DNA of 64,000 nucleotides, from contig CACWLH010000021.1 in assembly GCA_902761625.1 (NCBI GenBank), positions 22,888 through 86,887 of the forward strand, read 5' to 3'. Shown here one piece after another: positions 53,904 to 61,233 of the stretch (position 1 is its first letter; the number at the start of each line of letters is the position of its first letter). Made by a program: the position numbers and the translations under genes. This DNA comes from an uncultured Erysipelotrichaceae bacterium (lineage in GTDB: Bacteria > Bacillota_I > Bacilli_A > Erysipelotrichales > Erysipelotrichaceae). Under the pieces are notes generated by a model. It was given only the letters and a program-made list of their open reading frames with translations. It was not told where the DNA came from and did not search any database.

Positions 53904-54842
53904 ATGGAACTGAAAGACGGATTAAAATATATCTTGATTAACAAAGGAAGGGATGTGCTTGCGGATCCGATGGCATTGAAATCCATGCTGCTGGATCTTT
54001 GCCCCGAACATACAATCGATATTTCCATTCTGGTCCATACCAGCAGTGATCATTATTTTGATGACCTGGCTTCCTGCGATGCATCGGATATTCCCAATGC
54101 GATCCGCACCGCCTCCTACCGGATGAAAGAATCCTATGCTGAAAGTGCTGTGGACCGGATTAATTCAGCGCTTCTATGTGCATTTGACATTGCAGAAGAA
54201 ACCGTTGAAGAGTCAGAAAACGTGAAAAAACAGCACAATCATTCAGATCTGAACACAGTTTCCGCTGCCCAGAAAAAAGCGGATCAGCTTTCGGATATAC
54301 ATGGCGGCGCCATCGGTTCAACTTCTGAACAGAAAGAAACCGGAAAGAAACCTGTGCCGGAAGTCACATCCGGTGCGGATGACAGAGAGGACACACCGCC
54401 GGAAGATGGAAAAGTCTCATGGTGGAAAAATCTGTATCTTTATGAAAAAGTGCTATTGATCACCCTTGTGGTTTCGATGGTCGGGGTATCTATTGTGAAT
54501 CCGCAGAAAGATCCGGAATATACGCTGGATTTAATTCTGAATGCATTGATATATATACCTTTGCTGCTTTCTTTCACATTAAGAAAAGCAACCGTGAAGA
54601 AAAGCAGACCGCACGGCATCCTGATCACAGTTCTGGTGATTGGCTTATTTGCAGGGGTCTGTATGGATTTTGTGTCGAAAGGCAAGCTGCTCGATTACCT
54701 GAGAATAAAGTCAGGTGAAGAGGCTCATACGCGTTATCTCTGGCAGCAGCATCTGGCCCTCGAGGATCTCATTCTCCTTCCGGGACTGGGATTGCTGTGC
54801 ATTCAGCAGATCAGACACAGGATCATTGAAAGACGTCATTAA
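53904..54842 (+). CDS. HYFD-domain multi-span membrane protein
   Basis: Residues 1-100 are a complete HYFD domain (NKGRDVLADPMALKSMLLDL, DHYFDDLA, SAVDRINSALLCAFDI). A polar linker rich in Lys, Glu and Ser (about 100-185) leads to several hydrophobic segments (about 190-310; VLLITLVVSMVGVSIV, ALIYIPLLLSFTL, ITVLVIGLFAGVCM). The layout equals the gene interrupted by TAG at 4012. ATG 53904 follows ACAGGAG. A bidirectional terminator separates it from the only minus-strand gene. Confidence 0.75.
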   Translation: MELKDGLKYILINKGRDVLADPMALKSMLLDLCPEHTIDISILVHTSSDHYFDDLASCDASDIPNAIRTASYRMKESYAESAVDRINSALLCAFDIAEETVEESENVKKQHNHSDLNTVSAAQKKADQLSDIHGGAIGSTSEQKETGKKPVPEVTSGADDREDTPPEDGKVSWWKNLYLYEKVLLITLVVSMVGVSIVNPQKDPEYTLDLILNALIYIPLLLSFTLRKATVKKSRPHGILITVLVIGLFAGVCMDFVSKGKLLDYLRIKSGEEAHTRYLWQQHLALEDLILLPGLGLLCIQQIRHRIIERRH

Positions 54843-54880
54843 TATCCGGCACAATCAGCCGGAAAACGATCAAATAAACA

Positions 54881-54936
54881 AAAGACCGCATGATCGCGGA
54901 ATCAGTCCATTCTGATTCACGGGAGTGCGGTCTTTT
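54881..54936. terminator. Bidirectional terminator between convergent genes
   Basis: AAAGACCGCA pairs with TGCGGTCTTT, with an inner GAATCAG/CTGATTC hairpin. A-rich and T-rich flanks on both sides let it stop transcription of the 53904 gene and of the minus-strand gene. Confidence 0.85.
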
Positions 54937-54952
54937 CATGTGCAGTCAGGAT

Positions 54953-56410
54953 TCAGTCATCCCATGGATTGTAATCGTAGAAAATCCATTGGTCGGTTTC
55001 ACCGTCGCTGATGTGCAGACCGGGATAAACCTGACATGGAATGTTGGGATATTTCTCATTCTCAAACTTTTTCAGAGCCATGCGCATTTCATCAAGGGTG
55101 GAATATGCGGGGCTGGTGTATTCATTGCCATACTGTTCCAGCTCTCTGAAGAGCGTATCATAATCCGTACGTTTGCTGGTGCAGCCTGAAGGTTTCGCAA
55201 CAAATCTTTCCTGTTCCTGGACTCTGACTGTGAAATCTTTGGCTGTTTTGTTTCCGGCGCTGTCCCAGGCACTGCATGTGACAGTGTATACACCGGCTTT
55301 GTTGGTATTCAGATTGCCTGTGAATGTATAGGCCGGACCGGATGAAGAGGTTGAAGAAACATAGGAGAAGGAATTGTCATTGGAGTCCGTGATGGATTCC
55401 AGATTGTTTTCGTAATTGTAATTTTTGCCTTTTGCAACAATGATCTCTGATTCTTTCAGATGAATGACAGGAGACTGCGTATCCTGGATCAGAAATGTCT
55501 GATCAAAAGTTTTCTTGTTGTTTCCGTATCTGCCTCCGCTTGAAGTGACCGTATATGTGACATTGACTGTTCCGATCGCTCCGGTATTGACAGATGCGGG
55601 ATCTGCGCTCACATGCAGTCCTTCGTCAACCGTGACATAGTTCAGCGGATCAATCTGGCCTCCGTCTGCTTCAATGACAATCCGGTTGGCTGAGTCAGTT
55701 CCGGAAACACGGAGCGTGATTTCATCATATGTTTGCTGTGTCTCGACAGGTGCTTCTGTCTGCGATGGTTCCGGTGTCTTTTCCGCTGATGCGGCTGAAG
55801 GCACTGCACTCGGGGAAGAAGCCTGATCATTGGAAGGCCTTGTCATAAAGAACACACCGGCTGTGCCGGCAGCGATCAACAGCAGACAGACCAGCAGAAT
55901 CATCATTGTGTCTGAGTTTTTCTGAGGCTGCTGCTGATTTCCTTTTTTCAGAACCCGGTCAACATCGATTGTCTGCTCTTCTTTCGGAAGAATACTGTCG
56001 CCTATAACTTGATTTGCTTCAGCAGTGTTTTTCTTGACCGGACTGCTGCTCACAGGCATTTTTCCGTCAGATTTGAACGGCACAATCTGCCAGGCAAACA
56101 CTGCGGCCAGATCATTCAGGTACTTTCCGGCGATCTCTTCCTGAATATACTCTTCCTTTGTCAGCCGGCTGATGGCAAGGTTGGCAGCGTGCTGCTGATC
56201 ATTCTTGCTGCGGCCTGCCGCATCGATAAATTCTTTGACAATATCATGTTTCAGCAGGCGTTCCAGCATGCTGCGCTCACTTTTCAGAGACGGCGCGATA
56301 TCGCTGAACATCGAAAGACAGCGCTCCGGCTGCCTGAAAGCATCTTTTCCGTAGTTTTCTTTCATATGAAGCAATGCGCTTTTGAAATCTTTGAAACTCG
56401 GATTGCTCAT
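54953..56410 (-). CDS. HYFD-like membrane protein with Ig-like outer domains
   Basis: This is the only minus-strand gene (485 aa). The N-terminal ~105 residues are a diverged HYFD-like domain (KSALLHMKENYGKDAF, LLKHDIVKEFIDAA, KYLNDLAAVFAW). A linker, a transmembrane helix (about 168-190) and two beta-rich Ig/cadherin-like domains (about 225-420) follow, then a C-terminal domain ending WIFYDYNPWDD. A short conserved-looking leader with interlocking hairpins lies upstream. The start is either of two neighbouring ATGs; the second (56410) is better spaced from GGGGG. Probably a wall- or surface-facing member of the HYFD family. Confidence 0.7.
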   Translation of the reverse strand: MSNPSFKDFKSALLHMKENYGKDAFRQPERCLSMFSDIAPSLKSERSMLERLLKHDIVKEFIDAAGRSKNDQQHAANLAISRLTKEEYIQEEIAGKYLNDLAAVFAWQIVPFKSDGKMPVSSSPVKKNTAEANQVIGDSILPKEEQTIDVDRVLKKGNQQQPQKNSDTMMILLVCLLLIAAGTAGVFFMTRPSNDQASSPSAVPSAASAEKTPEPSQTEAPVETQQTYDEITLRVSGTDSANRIVIEADGGQIDPLNYVTVDEGLHVSADPASVNTGAIGTVNVTYTVTSSGGRYGNNKKTFDQTFLIQDTQSPVIHLKESEIIVAKGKNYNYENNLESITDSNDNSFSYVSSTSSSGPAYTFTGNLNTNKAGVYTVTCSAWDSAGNKTAKDFTVRVQEQERFVAKPSGCTSKRTDYDTLFRELEQYGNEYTSPAYSTLDEMRMALKKFENEKYPNIPCQVYPGLHISDGETDQWIFYDYNPWDD

Positions 56411-56753
56411 CATATCCCCCTTTCACAAAACCGCTTTTCAGTTCATGACGGTTTTTGAAAACTGAAATCATTATATCGGATATCTGTCATTTCTGATGAA
56501 AGAAGTATTTCAGACATTTGTAAAGTGAATACATTTTTTTGAATGTGAAAAAAAAGACCGTTTGAGGAAATGACACAATTAGGGTGTCAAGGAAAGCAGA
56601 AGTGAATCAATTCAAATGATTCAGCGATTGCTTTACCTGCATGAATATTCATCAAAGCGGTCATGGAAGTATGCATGAAAAGCATCGTCTGAAATGACCC
56701 ATACTCCGATACCGGAGTTACGATACAGCCAATCAATTATATAGGAGGATTCA
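56411..56753. promoter_or_regulatory. Divergent intergenic region with possible promoters and operators
   Basis: These 343 bases separate the minus-strand gene from the vWA gene of triad 3 and hold no convincing gene. They contain the interlocking repeats at 56427-56467, a minus-strand TATAAT at 56470-56475, the inverted repeat TGACAC-N7-GTGTCA at 56571-56589, and ACTCCG-ATAC-CGGAGT at 56703-56718, about 35 bases before the vWA start. Either palindrome could be a repressor site. Confidence 0.45.
56427..56467 (-). other. Interlocking inverted repeats in the leader of the minus-strand gene
   Basis: AAAACCG (56427-56433) pairs with CGGTTTT (56449-56455), and TTTCAGTT (56436-56443) pairs with AACTGAAA (56460-56467). 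The arms interleave, so only one hairpin can form at a time unless a pseudoknot forms. This suggests a leader that switches structure. Confidence 0.5.
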
Positions 56754-57437
56754 ATGGCTATCACAATTCCTGAAAACAAGGCGATCGGCAGCGCCACAAA
56801 AAAACTCCCCTGTGTCATTCTCGTAGACACATCCGGCTCCATGACGAAGGATCAGGCCAAGCTTGTCGAAGGTCTGAAAGAAATGAAGAAATATCTCTCT
56901 GAAGATGAAATGGCTTGTTCATCGGTTGAGATCAGCATCATTACTTTTGACGATGTGGCAAGAGTTGTTGAACCGTTCGGCCCCATCAATGAACTCAACA
57001 TTCCGTCCATTCACTGCACCGGCCTGACAGCCATGCATGCGGCGGTCGAAGCAGGACTCGCATCCATCGCAAAGCGCAGAAGGGAATACAAGGAACTCGG
57101 CATTCCGTCCTATCGTTCCTGGATGTACCTTCTGACTGACGGCTACGCAAATGATGCGGACAACGGCTCATTTGATAGATTGCTGCAGCGCCAGGAAAAC
57201 AAAAAGCTCATCTTCTTCCCGGTCGCAATCGGTGAGGGTGTTGACAAGGCACTGCTTGCCTCACTCCGTCCGGATCACACCATCTTCTCAATCGACAGAG
57301 ACAGCATTGTCAGCGCCTTTGAATGGCTCTCAGACAGTCTCTCAAGTGTCTCCACCACAAGCGCCGGTACACTCACTCTGAGTGATCCGGAAGATTACGA
57401 TATCGAACGCGAGCACATCCAGATCGACGTCGACTGA
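56754..57437 (+). CDS. vWA protein (TerY-like) of triad 3
   Basis: The 227-residue vWA protein has MIDAS VDTSGSM (D25), TGLTAMHAAVEAGL and LLTDGYANDADN, close to TerY and to the triad 1 vWA protein. It lacks the acidic WDD tail of that protein. The PP2C gene follows after a hairpin and an A-run, and the kinase after that. TATAGGAGG precedes the ATG. Cytoplasmic. Confidence 0.85.
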   Translation: MAITIPENKAIGSATKKLPCVILVDTSGSMTKDQAKLVEGLKEMKKYLSEDEMACSSVEISIITFDDVARVVEPFGPINELNIPSIHCTGLTAMHAAVEAGLASIAKRRREYKELGIPSYRSWMYLLTDGYANDADNGSFDRLLQRQENKKLIFFPVAIGEGVDKALLASLRPDHTIFSIDRDSIVSAFEWLSDSLSSVSTTSAGTLTLSDPEDYDIEREHIQIDVD

Positions 57438-57450
57438 AATCACACACACA

Positions 57451-57500
57451 ATATCAGGGCAGTCTGACTGCCCTGATATATCTATAAAAAAAAAAAAAAA
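57451..57500 (+). other. Perfect hairpin followed by A15 before the PP2C start
   Basis: ATATCAGGGCAG pairs perfectly with CTGCCCTGATAT (57451-57479), then a run of 15 A (57486-57500) ends five bases before the PP2C ATG. No Shine-Dalgarno sequence is present. The hairpin with no T-run may attenuate, and changes in the A-run could vary translation. Confidence 0.65.
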
Positions 57501-57505
57501 CAAGC

Positions 57506-58699
57506 ATGCTGACAACATTCAATATTACCCAGCAGGGTGAATACCATATCAAAAAAGGTTCTCCCTGTCAGGATTACAGCAAAACACTCCGGATTCATTC
57601 CGCTCCGCTTGCATGTGATCTGATCATCAGTGCTGTATCGGACGGGGTTGGGTCCTGTTTATACAGTCAGGACGGATCCAGAGAAGCGGTTGAGACAGCA
57701 GTCGGTTTTGTCATTGACGGGCTCAATGATGAAAAAGCTAAAAAGGATGACGCATATATTTCAGAATTGCTCCATGAAAGCTTTGAAGCGGCTTATGATG
57801 CGGTGCTGAAATATGCGGAGGATCATGAATATCCGTTTGCTCAGCTGGACAGTACACTCACTGTTTCCATCTATGACGGAAGCACCGTCTGGTTCGGACA
57901 TATCGGCGATGACGGCATCGTCGTCATATATACCGATGGATCTTATGAAATGATTACCGACCGGCACAAGGGAGAATTCGCATCCAGTGTCTGCCCGCTG
58001 CGTGAAATCAAAAAATGGCAGTTTGGCAAAACAGAAAAACCGGTCGCTTCCTTCGCTTTGATGACCGATGGTGTATTGGATTATCTGGTCGGCTCCGATT
58101 TCTATGACAAGCGGATTTTCTATCCGTTTATTCAGCCGGTGCTTGCCCAGGCGATGGACGGCGATGAAAAAATGGATCAGCTGAAAGCGGAGTTTGAAAC
58201 ATATCTGAAAGACGATCCTGATACACCGAGCGGATTCAGAAAACTGGTCACGGATGATATCAGTATTGCCGTGGTGCAGAACAGTGAATCCGTAAGTGCT
58301 CTGCCTGCGATCAGTTTTGACCTGGAACAATGGGACAGGGAAACAGAAGAATACCGCCGCAAGGCTTATGAGAAGCTGTATGAAAAGAAAAGAAAGCCTT
58401 CAAAGGATCAGGATGAAAAAGCAGAACAGAGAAAGCCTCTGATCGTTGATCCGTTTGAGGATGACAAAGATGAGCTCGATATTCTGACATCCCATGACAG
58501 CCAACCGACAGCAGAAGCGTCTGATCAGAATGAACAGACACCGGATGCGGAGGAAATCAATGAAGCAGCGGAACAGGTGATATCAGATTTCGTGGAAATG
58601 GGAAACACGGCCGGAAAGAATCTGCGCCGGCTGGTGGAATCCACCAGAAATCTGACAAATGTGATTTACAGCAGCCTGAAAGACAGGAAAAAAGAATGA
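57506..58699 (+). CDS. PP2C phosphatase of triad 3
   Basis: PP2C motifs: CQDYSKT, SAVSDGVGSC, DSTLTVSIYDG, GHIGDDGIVVIY, LMTDGVLDYL, VTDDISIAVV. Metal-site Asp residues appear complete. The C-terminal ~115 residues are acidic, with a helical end. It lies between the vWA protein and the membrane kinase. There is no normal ribosome site, only the A-run upstream, so translation may be low or depend on coupling. Confidence 0.85.
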   Translation: MLTTFNITQQGEYHIKKGSPCQDYSKTLRIHSAPLACDLIISAVSDGVGSCLYSQDGSREAVETAVGFVIDGLNDEKAKKDDAYISELLHESFEAAYDAVLKYAEDHEYPFAQLDSTLTVSIYDGSTVWFGHIGDDGIVVIYTDGSYEMITDRHKGEFASSVCPLREIKKWQFGKTEKPVASFALMTDGVLDYLVGSDFYDKRIFYPFIQPVLAQAMDGDEKMDQLKAEFETYLKDDPDTPSGFRKLVTDDISIAVVQNSESVSALPAISFDLEQWDRETEEYRRKAYEKLYEKKRKPSKDQDEKAEQRKPLIVDPFEDDKDELDILTSHDSQPTAEASDQNEQTPDAEEINEAAEQVISDFVEMGNTAGKNLRRLVESTRNLTNVIYSSLKDRKKE

Positions 58700-58740
58700 T
58701 CTGAATGATCTGCTGTCAAAACGGGCGGAAAGGGGATATC

Positions 58741-60336
58741 ATGGCAAATGCAGTTTTGAGCGGACAGACGTTTTACGGAAGAAACGGCAGCACCTATACA
58801 CTCGATACATTTATCAAAAAAGGCGGCGAAGGTCAGGTTTACGCAATCAAAGGGGAACCGGAGAAAGTCGTGAAGCTGTATACTGCCAAAAAATTCAGAC
58901 CGACAAAATATATCAGTGATCCGAAAACATATCTGCGGGAAAAAATCGAGACCATGCTGGACAATCCCGTCCAGACGCATCTGCATGGACAGCTTGTGAT
59001 CACCTGGCCGACGGATATTCTCTTTGATTCCTCACATCAATTCTGCGGATATGTGATGCCGCGCGTGCATGTCTCCAAATCTCTGAAATCCGCGATTGAT
59101 ACCGGTCTTCAGAGTCAGCTGATCAAAAACTACACCTGGAAAACGTCGGTCGGCATTGCCTATAACCTTGCCCAGGCGGTTGATCTGATTCATTCCAAAG
59201 GCTATGTGATCGGCGATCTCAATGAACTGAATTTTCTGGTCGATCATAAGGGACATATCACCGTGATTGATACAGACTCATTCAACATCACAAACAGAAA
59301 GACGGGAAAAACATACAAATGCACAGTGGGCAGGGATGAGCTGATGCCCCCGGAACTGCAGGGCAAGGACCGTTCCCGTCCGAATACCGTATTTACAAAG
59401 GAAAGCGACAATTTCGGCCTTGCGATTCATATCTTTGAACTGTTGATGAACGGGGTTCATCCATTCGGCAGTATTTCTTCTTCAGGCGGCCGTTCCACTC
59501 CTTCCACCAGCAACGGGCATGAATCGCACAATATCATGAACGGCATCTGTCCCTATGTCACCGGCGGAAGCGGAAAACCCTCCAAACTGGCGCCGGATGT
59601 GAAGATGCTGCCGGTGGAAATCCGCAATCTGTTGGACAGAACATTCAAATATACAGCTGCACAGGCAGCTGCCAAATCCACCGCGCTCAAACGTGCAAGC
59701 GCATCGGACTGGATCGCAGCCCTGTCACATCTTCTCAATGAAAATTACAGTAAGCATGGAACCCATGTATATCTTTCATCCTATGGGAAATGTCCGTGGT
59801 GTGCGATCGGTCAGTCATCCAGACGCAAGCCTGTGAAAAAAATCATTCCGCCTGTGCAGATCCCGGCTATTCCCGGACTGAAGCTGGCCGGATTCAAAAA
59901 GATTGTTCCCGCAGCATTCAAAAAGCCTGTTCCTGCAGCACTGACTGTCAGGCGCTCAGAACATGTGCTGACTGCCGCGTGCATCGGGACGGGTCTTTTG
60001 ATCAGCCCGTATCTGGCTCAGTACATGATTCCGTTGATTGCATCGATGAGCGGACTGGCTCTTCCTTTGAGCGCTGTCATGATCACTCTTGCCTTATTCG
60101 GCGCGATTAGCGGTTATGTGATTTCATTTTTTGCACAGGACAGATATGTTTCCGCATACAACGGCCTGCCTTGGCTTCTGGTTGCTCTGCTTTCTCCGGC
60201 TGCGGCATGTGTATGCATGCTGATCGGGACATTCATGATCAAATTGCTCGGCATTCTTTTACAGGGAGTCATGGCACTTGTGGAAGCACTGTTTGTGATT
60301 CTGCTTCTGCTGGTGTTGTTCGGCGCTTTCATCTGA
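58741..60336 (+). CDS. Membrane protein kinase of triad 3, YegI-like
   Basis: Kinase motifs: KKGGEGQVYAI, VVKLY lysine, IGDLNELNFLV catalytic loop and VIDTDSF (DTD for DFG), then LMPPEL. These match the kinase type of TerY-P systems, often paired with helix-hairpin-helix domains (as in YegI); no HhH is seen here. A single CPWC pair (about residue 363) may bind metal or form a disulfide. C-terminal hydrophobic segments (about 420-540) anchor it. It closes vWA-PP2C-kinase triad 3. ATG 58741 follows AAAGGGG. Confidence 0.8.
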   Translation: MANAVLSGQTFYGRNGSTYTLDTFIKKGGEGQVYAIKGEPEKVVKLYTAKKFRPTKYISDPKTYLREKIETMLDNPVQTHLHGQLVITWPTDILFDSSHQFCGYVMPRVHVSKSLKSAIDTGLQSQLIKNYTWKTSVGIAYNLAQAVDLIHSKGYVIGDLNELNFLVDHKGHITVIDTDSFNITNRKTGKTYKCTVGRDELMPPELQGKDRSRPNTVFTKESDNFGLAIHIFELLMNGVHPFGSISSSGGRSTPSTSNGHESHNIMNGICPYVTGGSGKPSKLAPDVKMLPVEIRNLLDRTFKYTAAQAAAKSTALKRASASDWIAALSHLLNENYSKHGTHVYLSSYGKCPWCAIGQSSRRKPVKKIIPPVQIPAIPGLKLAGFKKIVPAAFKKPVPAALTVRRSEHVLTAACIGTGLLISPYLAQYMIPLIASMSGLALPLSAVMITLALFGAISGYVISFFAQDRYVSAYNGLPWLLVALLSPAAACVCMLIGTFMIKLLGILLQGVMALVEALFVILLLLVLFGAFI

Positions 60337-60347
60337 AAGAGGTCGAA

Positions 60348-61085
60348 ATGAAACAATTCGGTGTAAAAGACAGATATTATTACAGACAACTGAATGAAAA
60401 GCAGAAACGCAATTGCGACCGGATCCGTCTGGCAATGATGCATCAGCAGGATTCAGTCCATCTGTCCTGTTCACCGGAGGATGTGAAGATTCTGTTTGAG
60501 GCGCTCAATTTTGATCATGCGGAAATGTTCTGGGTGGATTTCTACAAAATGGAGTGCCTCTATTGTCCGGGCTTCTGTGAACTTCATATTTCTTATTTCT
60601 TTCAGCCGCATGAGAAAAAGGCGCTGGAAGATGAAGTGAATGAATGGAAGCGCAAAGTCTGTTCACAGATCCCCGCAAATGTTTCGGCTGCTGAAAAAGT
60701 CTGGATGATTTACGATTATCTGGCAAGGCAGGTCACATACAGAGACGATGAGATCCGCTTGAGCAGCACAATCATCGGTCCGATGAAAAAGAATCTTCAC
60801 ACCGGTGTATGCGAAGGGATTTCGAAAGCCTTCAAACTGCTTTGCGATGAGATTGGCATTCCGTGCATCATTGTCGGCGGTTATGCAAAGCCGTTCGCCT
60901 CATCCGGCGGCCCGCATGCATGGAATATGGTCAGGATCGGCAATACGTGCCGTCATGTGGATGCCACATGGGAAATCCGGCGTGCTCAGATGCGGGGGAT
61001 CGCAGATGACCGCAGCTTTCTGAAAAAAGACATCGCCATGACCCGCTACCAGTTCAACCGCGCTGATTATCCGGCATGTATCTGA
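60348..61085 (+). CDS. Transglutaminase-like cysteine protein, 245 aa
   Basis: The triad is C155 (TGVCEGISKAFKLLC), H190 (PHAWNMV) and D205 (HVDATWE), as in the 34314 paralogue, which is about 100 residues longer. It lies 11 bases after the kinase and closes the triad 3 operon with the terminator at 61101. No export signal is seen. ATG 60348 follows AAAGAGG. Two transglutaminase-like genes beside kinase groups suggest a shared cytoplasmic step, such as cutting or modifying a partner. Confidence 0.75.
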   Translation: MKQFGVKDRYYYRQLNEKQKRNCDRIRLAMMHQQDSVHLSCSPEDVKILFEALNFDHAEMFWVDFYKMECLYCPGFCELHISYFFQPHEKKALEDEVNEWKRKVCSQIPANVSAAEKVWMIYDYLARQVTYRDDEIRLSSTIIGPMKKNLHTGVCEGISKAFKLLCDEIGIPCIIVGGYAKPFASSGGPHAWNMVRIGNTCRHVDATWEIRRAQMRGIADDRSFLKKDIAMTRYQFNRADYPACI

Positions 61086-61100
61086 AAAAATATCATCATT

Positions 61101-61129
61101 CCGGCTGCCTGAAGAGACAGCCGGTTTTT
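61101..61129 (+). terminator. Rho-independent terminator
   Basis: CCGGCTG/CAGCCGG stem followed by TTTTT. It ends the triad 3 operon. Confidence 0.85.
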
Positions 61130-61233
61130 CATGAAAGCAGAAAAAAAGAATGTCTGAATGTGCAATACATTATGGATGAGAAAGTTTTGATGGAAACGTG
61201 AGTTCAACATTAATTCACCAGGAGGCGGATGAT

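Noticed and set aside
60171..60347. Upstream extension of the 60348 transglutaminase-like gene
   Set aside because: The extra ~60 residues overlap the kinase's membrane region in another frame. ATG 60348 has a ribosome site and matches the length of the conserved domain.
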